Assembly: GCF_000017205.1 (NCBI RefSeq)
Contig: NC_009656.1
Span: 62,001 to 126,000, forward strand
Direction of reading: 5' to 3'
Origin: Pseudomonas paraeruginosa PA7
Lineage (GTDB): Bacteria; Pseudomonadota; Gammaproteobacteria; Pseudomonadales; Pseudomonadaceae
Length of the DNA: 64,000 bases
The notes beneath the pieces were generated by a model. That model saw nothing but the letters and a program-made list of their open reading frames with translations, did not search any database and was not told the origin of the DNA. Numbering within the stretch: position 1 is the stretch's first letter; each line of letters begins with the position of its first letter. The position numbers were made by a program, and so were the translations under genes. Below are positions 9,173 to 18,639 of this stretch, in pieces.

Positions 9173-10159
9173 TCAGGCGGTGGCGAGCTGGTCGGCGTAG
9201 CACCAGCGCGCGGCCAGCCGGCCGATCGGCCAGAGCAGCGCCAGCAGGCCGACGCCGAGCAGCGCCACCAGCAGCGTATAGCCGATGCCAGCGGGCGCCA
9301 GGCCGAGGATCATCAGCAGCGCCAGCCCCCCGCCGACCGCCAGCAGCGCCACGCTCCACAGCAGCATGGCGACTACCGCGAGCAGCAGCGCGCGCCCGGC
9401 GGCGAAGCGTTGCAGGCGCGCCGGCAGGCGCGTGCAGATGGCGCCGAAGAGCAGCGCCGCGGGCAGCGCCACGCCACTCAGGTACAGGCCGTACAGCCAG
9501 GGCTCGTCGTAGCGCAGCAAGGCGTAGGGAAGGAACTGCAACAGCTTGAAGCACAGCGTGGCGAAACACAGCGCGGCGGCCAGGGCGACCTGCCAGGCGC
9601 CGACGCCAGCCTCCTCGCCCTCGGCCAGGCGCGGCGAGTTCACCCGGCTGCCGAGCAGCACCAGGCCCAGCGGCAGCAGACTGCCGAGAAGCAGGTAGAC
9701 CCAGCTCATCGCTTCGTTGAACGCCAGCAGCCAGGCGGTGTAGCTGGCTTGCACCGTCGCCCACTGGTAGAACGGCAGCGTCAGCGGCGTCAGGCCGATC
9801 CCGGCGAGCATGCCGCAGACCAGGTTGAGCAGGCCGTAGCCGATCAGCAGCAGCGCCAGCGGGCGGAATTCGACCAGCCGCCGCTGTTCGCGGTAGGCGT
9901 GCAGCGCCAGGAGGTTGGCCGCCGCGTAGAACACCAGGCCGGTGAACCAGTGCGGCGCCGTCAGTTGCAGGTGCTCGGAGAAGCGCTGGCGGACCTCGCC
10001 GATGTCGTTGTACCACTGGATGCCCAGGCTCAGGGCGAAGGACAGGCAGGTGACCAGCGCCAGCACCGCGATGAACGCGTAGGGCTGGGTGGTCGCGGGC
10101 ACCTCGCGGGTCGGCGGCTGCACCGGGGCGCTGGGGGTGGCGAAGGGATTGTCGGTCAT
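9173..10159 (-). CDS. Polytopic inner-membrane protein
   Basis: A 328-residue membrane protein. The first 25 residues are Pro- and Thr-rich and cytoplasmic. About seven or eight hydrophobic segments follow, for example FIAVLALVTCLSFAL, LALLLIGYGLLNLVCGML, WVYLLLGSLLPLGLVLLG and ALLLAVVAMLLWSVALLAV. I do not recognise a family motif beyond general DUF membrane proteins of Pseudomonas. The end lies 9 bp from the convergent aminopeptidase gene. Confidence 0.75.
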   Translation of the reverse strand: MTDNPFATPSAPVQPPTREVPATTQPYAFIAVLALVTCLSFALSLGIQWYNDIGEVRQRFSEHLQLTAPHWFTGLVFYAAANLLALHAYREQRRLVEFRPLALLLIGYGLLNLVCGMLAGIGLTPLTLPFYQWATVQASYTAWLLAFNEAMSWVYLLLGSLLPLGLVLLGSRVNSPRLAEGEEAGVGAWQVALAAALCFATLCFKLLQFLPYALLRYDEPWLYGLYLSGVALPAALLFGAICTRLPARLQRFAAGRALLLAVVAMLLWSVALLAVGGGLALLMILGLAPAGIGYTLLVALLGVGLLALLWPIGRLAARWCYADQLATA

Positions 10160-10191
10160 GTCAGGCGTCCTTGTCTGAAACGGAGCATGGG

Positions 10192-10857
10192 TCAGTGGGA
10201 TTCCAATACCTGCCGCAGGGCGGCGAGGTCGGCGCAGTAATGGGTCGGTTGGTGCGCGCGCAGTTCGTCTTCGCTGCCGAAGCCGTAGCCGACGCCGATG
10301 CAGGCGACACCGTTGCGGCTGGCGCCGAGCAGGTCGTGCATGCGGTCGCCGATCATCAGGCACTGCTCCGCCGCCAGGCCTTCGCTGTCGAGCAGGTGGC
10401 GGATCAGTTCGTCCTTGTGCGTGCGGGTGCCGTCCAGTTCGCTGCCGTAGATCGCCTTGAAATGACGGTCGAAGGCGAAGTGGCGGGCGATCTCGCGGGC
10501 GAACACGCCGGGCTTGCTGGTCGCGACGTAGAGCGTGTGGCCGCGTCCGACCAGGGCTTCGAGCAGCTCGGGAATGCCATCGAACACGCGGTTCTCGTAG
10601 AGACCGGTGACCCTGAAGCGCTCGCGGTAGTGGTTCACCGCCTCCCAGGCGCGCGCTTCGTCGAAGCCGTAGGTCTGCATGAAACATTGCAACAGCGGAG
10701 GGCCGATGAAGTGTTCCAGGCGCGCCAGATCCGGCTCGTCGATGCCCAGGCGGGCGAGGGCGAACTGCACCGAGCGGGTGATGCCCTCGCGCGGGTCGGT
10801 GAGGGTGCCGTCGAGGTCGAAGAGGATGTGCGGGTAGCGCAGCGCGGCGTCACGCAT
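10192..10857 (-). CDS. HAD-superfamily phosphatase (phosphoglycolate-phosphatase-like)
   Basis: A 221-residue haloacid-dehalogenase-type hydrolase. Motif I is ILFDLDGTLTDP near the N terminus, motif II is the Thr/Ser in LYVATSKPG, motif III the Lys in RHFAFDRHFKAIYGS, and motif IV is LMIGDRMHDLLGA, a complete catalytic set. The helical cap between motifs I and II resembles phosphoglycolate phosphatases and 5'-nucleotidases. It overlaps the upstream gamma-carbonic anhydrase gene by 8 bp, so the two are translationally coupled. Confidence 0.92.
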   Translation of the reverse strand: MRDAALRYPHILFDLDGTLTDPREGITRSVQFALARLGIDEPDLARLEHFIGPPLLQCFMQTYGFDEARAWEAVNHYRERFRVTGLYENRVFDGIPELLEALVGRGHTLYVATSKPGVFAREIARHFAFDRHFKAIYGSELDGTRTHKDELIRHLLDSEGLAAEQCLMIGDRMHDLLGASRNGVACIGVGYGFGSEDELRAHQPTHYCADLAALRQVLESH

Positions 10858-11392
10858 GGTAGCCCTCGGCGATGTGCTGGTCCTTGAGCTTCACGTAGTT
10901 GCCGGCGGTGTAGGCGAAGAAGCCGCGCTCCTTGTCGCTCAGCGGACGGGCCTTCTTCGCCGGGCTGCCGACGTAGAGGAAACCGCTCTCCAGCACCTTG
11001 CCCGGCGGCACCAGGCTGCCGGCGCCGAGGATCACTTCGTCCTCGATCACCGCGCCGTCCATGACGATCGAGCCCATCCCCACCAGCACCTGGTTGCCGA
11101 TGCTGCAACCGTGCAGCAGGACCTTGTGCCCGACGGTCACTTCGTCGCCGATGCTCAGCGGAAAACCGTCCGGGTTGAAGGGGCCGGCGTGGGTGATGTG
11201 CAGCACGCTGCCGTCCTGGATGCTGCTGCGCTGGCCGATGCGGATGCGGTGCATGTCGCCGCGGATCACCACCAGCGGCCAGACCGAGCTGTCGGCGCCG
11301 ATCTCGATGTCGCCGACGAGCACGGCCGAGGGATCGACGAAGACCCGCTCGCCGAGCAGTGGCGTTTTGCCCTGGTAGGAACGAATGGTCAC
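10850..11392 (-). CDS. Gamma-carbonic anhydrase family protein (YrdA-like)
   Basis: A 180-residue left-handed beta-helix protein made of hexapeptide repeats such as VLVGDIEIGADSSVW and VLVGMGSIVMDGAVI. Candidate metal ligands are the His residues in LHITHAG, VTVGHKVLLHGC, as in the YrdA/PaaY branch of gamma-class carbonic anhydrases. Most members of this branch trimerise and bind zinc; their carbonic anhydrase activity is often weak. Position corresponds to PA0066. Confidence 0.92.
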   Translation of the reverse strand: MTIRSYQGKTPLLGERVFVDPSAVLVGDIEIGADSSVWPLVVIRGDMHRIRIGQRSSIQDGSVLHITHAGPFNPDGFPLSIGDEVTVGHKVLLHGCSIGNQVLVGMGSIVMDGAVIEDEVILGAGSLVPPGKVLESGFLYVGSPAKKARPLSDKERGFFAYTAGNYVKLKDQHIAEGYHA

Positions 11393-11469
11393 GATAGTTT
11401 TCCTCAGGCTGCGGATGCCGCCGATTGTATTTAAGATGGTCGGGTATTTCCTTAGCCAAGGTTGCCAAC

Positions 11470-13515
11470 GTGAGCGCGAATCCCCTTCTGCAGGCCTACG
11501 ACCTGCCGCCTTTCTCCTCCATTCGCCCGGAACACGTGAAGCCGGCCATCGAGCGGATCCTCGCCGATAACCGCGCCGCCATCGCCCGCCTGCTGGAAAC
11601 CCAGCGCGAGCAGCCGACCTGGAAGGGCCTGGTGCTGGCGATGGACGAACTCAACGAGCGCCTGGGCGCCGCCTGGAGTCCGGTCAGCCACCTCAACGCG
11701 GTGTGCAACAGCGCCGAGCTGCGCGAGGCCTACGAGGCCTGTCTGCCGGAGCTGTCGGCCTACTCCACCGAGCTGGGGCAGAACCGCGCCCTGTTCGAGG
11801 CCTACGAGGCGCTGGCGAAGAGCCCCGAGGCGGCCGGCTTCGACGTGGCCCAGAAAACCATCCTCGAACACGCCCTGCGCGACTTCCGCCTGTCCGGCAT
11901 CGACTTGCCGGCGGACAAGCAGAAGCGCTATGCCGAGGTGCAGTCGCGCCTGTCCGAGCTGGGTAGCCGTTTCTCCAACCAGCTGCTCGACGCCACCCAG
12001 GCCTGGACCAAGCAGGTCACCGACGAAGCCGCGCTGGCCGGCCTGACCGATTCGGCCAAGGCCCAGATGAAGCAGGCCGCCGAGGCCAAGGGCCTGGACG
12101 GCTGGCTGATCAGCCTGGAGTTCCCCAGCTACTACGCGGTGATGACCTATGCCGATGACCGCGCCCTGCGCGAAGAGGTATACGCCGCCTATTGCACCCG
12201 CGCCTCCGACCAGGGCCCGAACGCCGGGCAGAACGACAACGGTCCGGTGATGGAAGAGATCCTCGACCTGCGCCAGGAGCTGGCCGGCCTGCTCGGCTTC
12301 GCCAACTACGCCGAGCTGTCGCTGGCGACCAAGATGGCCGAGTCCAGCGACCAGGTGCTCAGCTTCCTCCGCGACCTGGCGGTGCGCAGCAAGCCGTTCG
12401 CCGCCCGCGACCTGGAGCAGCTGCGCGCCTACGCCGCCGAGCAGGGCTGCGCCGAATTGCAGAGCTGGGACGCCGGCTACTACGCCGAGAAACTCCGCGA
12501 GGCGCGCTACAGCGTGTCCCAGGAGGCGCTGCGCGCCTACTTCCCGGTGGACAAGGTGCTTTCCGGCCTGTTCGCCATCGTCGAGCGCCTCTATGGCATC
12601 CAGATCCGCGAGTTGCACGATTTCGAGCGCTGGCACGCCGACGTGCGCCTGTTCGAGATCCTCGAGAACGGCGAGCACGTCGGCCGCTTCTACTTCGACC
12701 TCTATGCCCGCGCCAACAAGCGCGGCGGTGCCTGGATGGATGGCGCCCGCGACCGCCGGCGCGACGCCCGGGGCCGGCTTATCGACCCGGTGGCCTACCT
12801 GGTGTGCAACTTCACCCCGGCAGTGAACGGCAAGCCGGCGCTGCTGACCCACGACGAAGTCACTACCCTGTTCCACGAGTTCGGCCATGGCCTGCACCAC
12901 CTGCTGACCCGCGTCGAGCATGCCGCCGCCTCCGGGATCAACGGGGTGGCCTGGGACGCCGTCGAGCTGCCCAGCCAGTTCATGGAGAACTGGTGCTGGG
13001 AGCCGGAAGGCCTGGCGCTGATCTCCGCCCACTACGAGACCGGCGAGGCGCTGCCGCAGGACCTGCTGGAGAAGATGCTGGCGGCGAAGAACTTCCAGTC
13101 CGGGATGATGATGGTCCGCCAGCTGGAGTTCTCCCTCTTCGACTTCGAGCTGCACGCCACCCACGGCGACGGCCGCAGCGTGCTGCAGGTGCTCGAGGGC
13201 ATCCGCGACGAAGTGGCGGTGATGCGCCCGCCGGCGTACAACCGCTTCGCCAACAGCTTCGCGCACATCTTCGCCGGCGGCTACGCGGCCGGCTACTACA
13301 GCTACAAGTGGGCCGAGGTACTGTCCGCCGATGCCTTCTCGCGTTTCGAGGAAGACGGCGTGTTCAACCCGGATACCGGCCGCGCCTTCCGCGAGGCGAT
13401 CCTGGCCCGCGGCGGTTCGCAGGAGCCGATGCTGCTGTTCGTCGACTTCCGCGGTCGCGAGCCGTCCATCGACGCCCTGCTGCGTCACTCAGGGCTGGTC
13501 GGGGAGGCCGCATGA
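11470..13515 (+). CDS. prlC: Oligopeptidase A (M3 family)
   Basis: A 681-residue cytoplasmic zinc oligopeptidase that degrades peptides, including cleaved signal peptides. The zinc motif HEFGHGLHHLL is visible near residue 474 with the third ligand Glu in WDAVELPSQFMENW about 28 residues later, as in thimet-type M3 peptidases. I place the start at the GTG at 11470 (SANPLLQAYDLPPF), which matches the known length of PrlC. The downstream YheV-like gene overlaps its stop codon, as in many gammaproteobacteria. Confidence 0.97.
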   Translation: MSANPLLQAYDLPPFSSIRPEHVKPAIERILADNRAAIARLLETQREQPTWKGLVLAMDELNERLGAAWSPVSHLNAVCNSAELREAYEACLPELSAYSTELGQNRALFEAYEALAKSPEAAGFDVAQKTILEHALRDFRLSGIDLPADKQKRYAEVQSRLSELGSRFSNQLLDATQAWTKQVTDEAALAGLTDSAKAQMKQAAEAKGLDGWLISLEFPSYYAVMTYADDRALREEVYAAYCTRASDQGPNAGQNDNGPVMEEILDLRQELAGLLGFANYAELSLATKMAESSDQVLSFLRDLAVRSKPFAARDLEQLRAYAAEQGCAELQSWDAGYYAEKLREARYSVSQEALRAYFPVDKVLSGLFAIVERLYGIQIRELHDFERWHADVRLFEILENGEHVGRFYFDLYARANKRGGAWMDGARDRRRDARGRLIDPVAYLVCNFTPAVNGKPALLTHDEVTTLFHEFGHGLHHLLTRVEHAAASGINGVAWDAVELPSQFMENWCWEPEGLALISAHYETGEALPQDLLEKMLAAKNFQSGMMMVRQLEFSLFDFELHATHGDGRSVLQVLEGIRDEVAVMRPPAYNRFANSFAHIFAGGYAAGYYSYKWAEVLSADAFSRFEEDGVFNPDTGRAFREAILARGGSQEPMLLFVDFRGREPSIDALLRHSGLVGEAA

Positions 13516-13787
13516 GCCCGGTGGTCACCAGGAAGCGCTTCATCGCCGGGGCGGTCTGCCCGGCGTGCAGCGAACAGGACAAGATCCAGATGTGGGAAGA
13601 GGACGGCGTGCCGCACCGCGAATGCGTGGCCTGCGGCTACGCCGACACGCTCAACGCCCAGGGCCAGTCGATCCCGAAGGAGCTGGGTACGCGAGTCAAC
13701 CAGAACGCGCCGAAGCCGGCCAACCCGAAGGTGCAGTCGGTGCAGTTCTTCCCCAATCCCAAGCTGAAGAAAAAGCCCGACGCCTGA
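13512..13787 (+). CDS. YheV family zinc-ribbon protein
   Basis: A 91-residue protein with two CxxC pairs (AVCPACSEQ and RECVACGYAD) forming a zinc ribbon, followed by a basic tail ending KLKKKPDA. This is the YheV family, nearly always found directly after prlC, and here it overlaps the prlC stop by 4 bp. Function unknown; corresponds to PA0068. Confidence 0.93.
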   Translation: MSPVVTRKRFIAGAVCPACSEQDKIQMWEEDGVPHRECVACGYADTLNAQGQSIPKELGTRVNQNAPKPANPKVQSVQFFPNPKLKKKPDA

Positions 13788-13837
13788 CCGCTCGCCGCCG
13801 ACCGGCGGCGATGGCTGTGCGCCGGGGCCCGGTGCGA

Positions 13838-13857
13838 TACTGTATCCATATACAGTA
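13838..13857. promoter_or_regulatory. LexA (SOS) box upstream of the radical SAM gene
   Basis: The palindrome CTGTATCCATATACAG (core at 13840-13855) fits the CTG-N10-CAG LexA operator consensus. It lies about 20 bp before the start of the radical SAM gene, so LexA would block its promoter. The PA0069 gene of PAO1 is known as a member of the LexA regulon. Confidence 0.9.
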
Positions 13858-13875
13858 TTTCGCCGGGTTTCCCTC

Positions 13876-14139
13876 ATGAGCGCTCCCCTGCCCCCGCGCG
13901 GTCGCGGTACCGCCAGCAACCCCCTCAACCGCTTCGCCCCGACCCACAGCGAGGCCTTCGACGATGGCTGGGAGCAGGACGTGCCGCCGATCCAGCTCAC
14001 CGAGGTGCGCGAGGAGATCGCCCGCACGGTGATCTCCCGCAACCAGTCGCCGGACCTTCCTTTCGATCGCTCGATCAATCCCTACCGTGGTTGCGAGCAT
14101 GTTATCGTTGACAAAGAAATGTATGGCCAGAGTGTCTAG
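13876..14139 (+). pseudogene. PA0069-family radical SAM gene, 5' fragment cut by the island
   Basis: The first 75 codons match PA0069-type radical SAM proteins, which resemble spore-photoproduct-lyase-like enzymes, up to DRSINPYRGCEH at about base 14101. The iron-sulfur motif of the family continues as CEHGCIYC, so the break comes right after the first of three cluster cysteines. Beyond it the frame reads 12 unrelated residues and stops at 14139. The fragment cannot bind the [4Fe-4S] cluster and is inactive unless the rest is restored by excision. The 3' part is not in this window. Confidence 0.92.
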
Positions 14140-14185
14140 CTATCCTTGATACTGCTGGCTAGAGACCCATCCAAATGGACGTCAG

Positions 14186-16540
14186 ATGCCTCGCAAGCCT
14201 TTCTCCAAGTCTGCACTTGAGTCGCGAGAACGACCGACCCTCCAGCGAAAGCTCCCAGAAAACACCCCCCAAGCGATTCAAGAAAGAAGCACTGCTAGGG
14301 GACAAGTCGATGTTTCAGCTCAAGGGTTGCTTGTCCGAAACAAGACTACTGGCACAAGGGAATACGTCCGTGACTTCACAGATCTTGTCACTGAGTATCC
14401 GCACCATAAATTAATTGTCCAGCAGTTACTTATAGGTGCGCAGCTCCATTCCGCAAAGAGATTGATCACATATCAATCCCATCAAGACATCTATTACTCA
14501 ATTCAAGAGTTTGTGCTGTTTCTTAACAGCGCTGAGCCGATCAATAAATCAGTCAAAGGTGTTGCTGATGTCGATGGGCAGGTATGCGCGAATTTTAGGT
14601 CATTTCTAATTCGTTCGTATCCAGGTCGCACCGTAAATAGAAAAAGATACGGCGCATTAAAAAATATCTTCCTTTCGTTGAAAAATAAATATAAAGGGCA
14701 GGGCTGGGTCGGCAAAGGGTTTGAATGGCCGACTGGACCGGGGATGAACGAGCAAATAACAGAAGGATACAGCAGGGAGATTCATAATAAGCTTGTGGAG
14801 GGATGCCTGATCGATATTAAGTTTATTATGAAGTGGATGGAGAGTTACAACAGTGTAGTGGAAGGCGAGAAGCCAATTCTGGCATACGATCTTTCATTAG
14901 AAAACTTGATGTTTGATCTGGTTGTAAAAGAGCAAACTAAAAGATCCAACGGGTCAATCAAGGCGACACACATTAAAGGGTTTGAGTGGGTTATACGCTC
15001 CACTGGAGATGTTAAAGAATACATACGGGCAAATGGAATAAGTATAGAGAGGTTTCTGGGCATTTACCGAGCCCGCGCCCATGAACTGGCGGCTAAAGGT
15101 CGCCCTGTAGTTGGTACTGAGGTCAGTGAACGGGGGATGGTGTATGGCTGTGATCGAGAAGAATCTGGGCGAATTGCAACTGCAAATGTAGGAAGACTTT
15201 ATCCTGATTGGCCTATGCAAGTGAGCTTCGAGGAAGCTGGACATCTCTTTTCCACTGAGTGGAGTAAAAACACCGCTCACGGAACAAACAAAAAATATTC
15301 TACGCTGGAAAAAAGATTACGGTCGGCCTTGATGTATATGAAGGTTGGGCCAGAGCACCTACCCTATGAAGTAGGTCAAATGGCATACTTCAGCAGAGTA
15401 GCCTTCACAATGGGAACTATATTCCCATTCTTTCTCTTCGTGATGTTGCAGACGGGCTGGAACTTTGAGGTCGTGGTATCGATAAGCGATAACCTAGACG
15501 ACCACATTGAGGAGGACCTTCTGGATGATGACTATGTGATTATTTATGGGTACAAGGGACGGTCCAACAAAAGCCAAATGCATAGATCAAACAAGCGAGA
15601 TAAGTTTGGCACGTATCAGATCTTGCGCTTTGTTGCCGCTGAAGTAACCAAGCATTTCTCGTCGCCTCATTATTTAAAGGGTAAATTATTTCAGTGTGTC
15701 ATTTCGAAGAATCTGTGGAATAAGTTTGGCCGCTTATGCACGCCGGTGACCACTACGAATTTTGGGCACGCATCAACGGAGTTTCTACATCGCCACCGCA
15801 TAAAATTGGATACGGATACCAAATCCCCCAGAATTGAAACGAAACGTCTTCGAACTACTTACGAAACTCGACGGAGAGAACAGGGTTTAGATATAGACGA
15901 AGTTTCGACAATGATGGGGCATTCGGATATCGATACCACAGTGAATCATTATGATAGTGACTGGGGGTCGGCAGAAATATTAAATGGGCGTCTAAGAAAG
16001 ATTCAGAGAAAGCATGAAGAAGATTTTAGGCGTTACTCAGCAAATCTTCTTACAGATGTGTCTTTGGTTGAGCTGCGTGAAGCCACTCTACGCTGCGGTA
16101 GCAAAGAAAAACTACGGTCAGTTGTTGCACCATTAGTCGGCAGGCTGAATTCTTCTGAAGATTCGGTAATACAGTTGCTTTCTCCGGAAGGTCAGACATT
16201 CATTGCAAGTTGTCTAAATTCAAGACGACCAGATTGGCCAGGCGCTGAAAGTTTTCTTAGGACGGATACGCCTTGCAACTACTTCAATCGTTGCCCGTTA
16301 TGCTCACAGTGTGTGATCTTCAAAGAAGCATTACCTTTTATTGCAAGAAGAATTTCCGACCTTGACGGTCTGAGGGAGCGGTTAAATCCCTTAGAATGGG
16401 AGAAAAGCTATCGCGCTGAGTATTTAGCGTGGAAGGGGGTTCTAGAGGGCTGGGGGGATCCGATTGAGGTTGCTGAGGCAATAGATCGATCAGTACATAA
16501 CGATTTTGCACTGCCATTGACAATGATAGGGCTCTCATGA
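14186..16540 (+). CDS. Very large tyrosine recombinase (GinB-like), atypical active site
   Basis: A 784-residue protein whose catalytic domain lies at about residues 400-600. The recognisable C-terminal block is RLRTTYETRR followed by MMGHSDIDTTVNHY, giving the second Arg, the late His and the Tyr. At the expected first-Arg position the sequence is LQTGWNFEVVV, so Asn/Trp replaces TGLRxxE, and the His of HxLR is Lys. A Cys cluster (CNYFNRCPLCSQC, near residue 695) follows the Tyr and may bind zinc. It may be a structural rather than a cutting subunit. First gene of a five-gene coupled operon; its stop overlaps the next start (ATGA). Confidence 0.85.
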   Translation: MPRKPFSKSALESRERPTLQRKLPENTPQAIQERSTARGQVDVSAQGLLVRNKTTGTREYVRDFTDLVTEYPHHKLIVQQLLIGAQLHSAKRLITYQSHQDIYYSIQEFVLFLNSAEPINKSVKGVADVDGQVCANFRSFLIRSYPGRTVNRKRYGALKNIFLSLKNKYKGQGWVGKGFEWPTGPGMNEQITEGYSREIHNKLVEGCLIDIKFIMKWMESYNSVVEGEKPILAYDLSLENLMFDLVVKEQTKRSNGSIKATHIKGFEWVIRSTGDVKEYIRANGISIERFLGIYRARAHELAAKGRPVVGTEVSERGMVYGCDREESGRIATANVGRLYPDWPMQVSFEEAGHLFSTEWSKNTAHGTNKKYSTLEKRLRSALMYMKVGPEHLPYEVGQMAYFSRVAFTMGTIFPFFLFVMLQTGWNFEVVVSISDNLDDHIEEDLLDDDYVIIYGYKGRSNKSQMHRSNKRDKFGTYQILRFVAAEVTKHFSSPHYLKGKLFQCVISKNLWNKFGRLCTPVTTTNFGHASTEFLHRHRIKLDTDTKSPRIETKRLRTTYETRRREQGLDIDEVSTMMGHSDIDTTVNHYDSDWGSAEILNGRLRKIQRKHEEDFRRYSANLLTDVSLVELREATLRCGSKEKLRSVVAPLVGRLNSSEDSVIQLLSPEGQTFIASCLNSRRPDWPGAESFLRTDTPCNYFNRCPLCSQCVIFKEALPFIARRISDLDGLRERLNPLEWEKSYRAEYLAWKGVLEGWGDPIEVAEAIDRSVHNDFALPLTMIGLS

Positions 16541-18639
16541 CAACTCCAACACGTGACCAAATAAAAGCCGTTTTAGAAGAAATAAGGAATGGACTGGGTT
16601 GTCACGAGGAAGAGTCAGAGCCTATCGCTACTGAAGAAGATGATGAGATTCTGAGTGGCGACTCTTCACTTGGGATCATTTGCGATAGTATAAATTTACT
16701 CAATCTTTCCAGAATTGATAAGAACGAGTGGAGTTATATTAGGGTAAGTCCTAGAAGCTCTTTCGGCGATCCGGTTTGGGATTTTGGGGATTACCCCTCC
16801 CCTAATGGATTTCCCATACGTATCAATTTTGATTATGTGAATATGTATGGCGTGAATGTTTGTGGAGTAGGTCACGAACATTGGGTGAATATTGCTAGGG
16901 CGCTACTATTTTACCGTGTACCGCACTTCGGAATTCATGGTCGCATTAATGCTTATACATCTCTTGAGTCAGATAAAACAAAAGTATTAAGACTTGTCGG
17001 GTTGTTTCAAGCCGAAGGTCTATATTTAGGTTCGGAAAATTCACCAGATTTTAGGACGGTGAATGATTTGGCCAAGTCGAGTGTGGAGCACTATATAGAG
17101 TCGCTGCCCACATCTGGGATTAAGTGGGAATTCTGTTACTTAATGTCCTTCTGGCAGGGCGTGTCATCGATGGGTATGCTTCCGTCAGAGTACTCACTAT
17201 ACGATTCATACGTAACTAAAGAGCTTGTCGCCAAATATAGAAGAGAATACGACGAGTCCTCTCGACCTTTCGAACCCATTCCGCTCGATGACTATGCAGA
17301 AATATTTAGATACTGTGTGGGGTTTGTTGAAAACTATAGTGATGACGTCCTTTGGCTGTATAAAAATTTTGCGCCAACCATAGTAGGTGCTTTTGAGAAC
17401 CCCGGAAAGCTTGCCGCGATGAATATTGGTGTGTCAACGGCGTCCGTTGAGGGAGTTAAAAGATTTAGGGCTTATAAACCTAAGTTACTAGATAGCGGTA
17501 TTCCCTGGTGGGGAATAGAAATCAAGGAAAGAACGCATGAGAATGATGAGGGGGAGTATATAAATCAAACTGCTGTGATTAGCGTTGTTGTCTCTCTGAT
17601 CGATGCGTGTATCGTGCTTCTTCTATGTCTTACTGGGATGCGCCGATCAGAGGTCATTGGTCTTAAGGTGGATTGTCTTTCGTTTAAGTCTGAGGGTTAT
17701 TGGCTTACTTATACTGTTTTCAAAACCTCCATTTCGTCACAGGGCGACATTAAAACAATACCTATCCCAAAAATTGCTGCTGACGCAATTGAAGTAATAA
17801 TTGAAATAGGGCGGGATGCTCGTGCTTACGGTAATCACGACTATCTGTTTGTCAAGATACCAAAGTTAAGTTTTGGAAACACTCCGCAGTCCACTGTGGT
17901 AGAGCGAGCTTGCAATCGAGTGGCAAACAACCTGGGTATTGATTATAGAGTACACCCACATCGTTTTCGGAAGTCACTTGCCCTTTATATAATTCATCAA
18001 GATTCGCGGAATCTTGAAATTATTAAACGCCTCTTTTCTCACCGCAGCTTAAAAATGACGTTAAGGTACATCCTTTCTTTACCAGGCATGAACGATGAAG
18101 TCAAAGCTACGTTGATTGAAGAAAATACGGAAATTCTCGTCGAGGTTTTGCAAGGTGTAATTTCTGGTCAAATTGGGGGCATTGGCGGCAAAAGGTTGGC
18201 CAAGACTGCTAATTCGTCTCCAATACTCAGGGCTAAATTGCAAAACGCGGGAAAAGAGAGTTTAAGTCAGTATGTCGCCTCTTTGCTTGATGAAGGTGTG
18301 AAGCTTCTGCATAGAACGAATCTTGCAATCTGTATGCGAACGCCGGGTCTTTCCAGCGAGTCACCTTGTGATGCTAAGAATGATAGCCCTGGGTCGAGGC
18401 TTCATCCAAACTTGTTTGCGTGTGACCCATATAATTGTAGATATGCTGCATTTGTCGAGGCCAATGCTCCATCATTAAAAAATGAGATAATTTTCCACGA
18501 TAATATGATTAAGCATAGGTACTGTGGAGCGACTCAGAAGGAATATTCGCAGAGGCGTATCGCTGAAGCCTTTAAGCGACTTCACGAGGTTGTAGGGGAT
18601 GAAGCACATAATTTCCTAAAGCAGGTAGCGCATGGCTAA
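16537..18639 (+). CDS. Large tyrosine recombinase (GinC-like)
   Basis: A 700-residue recombinase. The catalytic residues are intact: first Arg in LTGMRRSEVIGL, HPHRFRKS for HxxR, SHRSLKMTLRYI for the late His and nucleophilic Tyr. The N-terminal 330 residues are divergent and presumably bind the core and arm DNA. A C-terminal Cys-rich segment (ACDPYNCRYAA and HRYCGATQ) resembles the tail of Tn554 TnpB and GinC-type proteins. It overlaps both neighbours (4 bp and 8 bp), so the module is translated as a unit. Low GC for this genome. Confidence 0.88.
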   Translation: MTTPTRDQIKAVLEEIRNGLGCHEEESEPIATEEDDEILSGDSSLGIICDSINLLNLSRIDKNEWSYIRVSPRSSFGDPVWDFGDYPSPNGFPIRINFDYVNMYGVNVCGVGHEHWVNIARALLFYRVPHFGIHGRINAYTSLESDKTKVLRLVGLFQAEGLYLGSENSPDFRTVNDLAKSSVEHYIESLPTSGIKWEFCYLMSFWQGVSSMGMLPSEYSLYDSYVTKELVAKYRREYDESSRPFEPIPLDDYAEIFRYCVGFVENYSDDVLWLYKNFAPTIVGAFENPGKLAAMNIGVSTASVEGVKRFRAYKPKLLDSGIPWWGIEIKERTHENDEGEYINQTAVISVVVSLIDACIVLLLCLTGMRRSEVIGLKVDCLSFKSEGYWLTYTVFKTSISSQGDIKTIPIPKIAADAIEVIIEIGRDARAYGNHDYLFVKIPKLSFGNTPQSTVVERACNRVANNLGIDYRVHPHRFRKSLALYIIHQDSRNLEIIKRLFSHRSLKMTLRYILSLPGMNDEVKATLIEENTEILVEVLQGVISGQIGGIGGKRLAKTANSSPILRAKLQNAGKESLSQYVASLLDEGVKLLHRTNLAICMRTPGLSSESPCDAKNDSPGSRLHPNLFACDPYNCRYAAFVEANAPSLKNEIIFHDNMIKHRYCGATQKEYSQRRIAEAFKRLHEVVGDEAHNFLKQVAHG

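Noticed and set aside
11452..13488. A 678-residue open frame on the minus strand opposite prlC
   Set aside because: It is a by-product of GC-rich codon use; the protein has low-complexity composition (Gly, Ala, Leu, Gln, His, Val) and no domain, while prlC on the other strand is a full-length match to oligopeptidase A.
14102..14140. tRNA gene or tRNA 3' end as the attachment site of the large island
   Set aside because: No tRNA-like sequence at the border; the radical SAM reading frame itself is cut, so the target is a protein gene.
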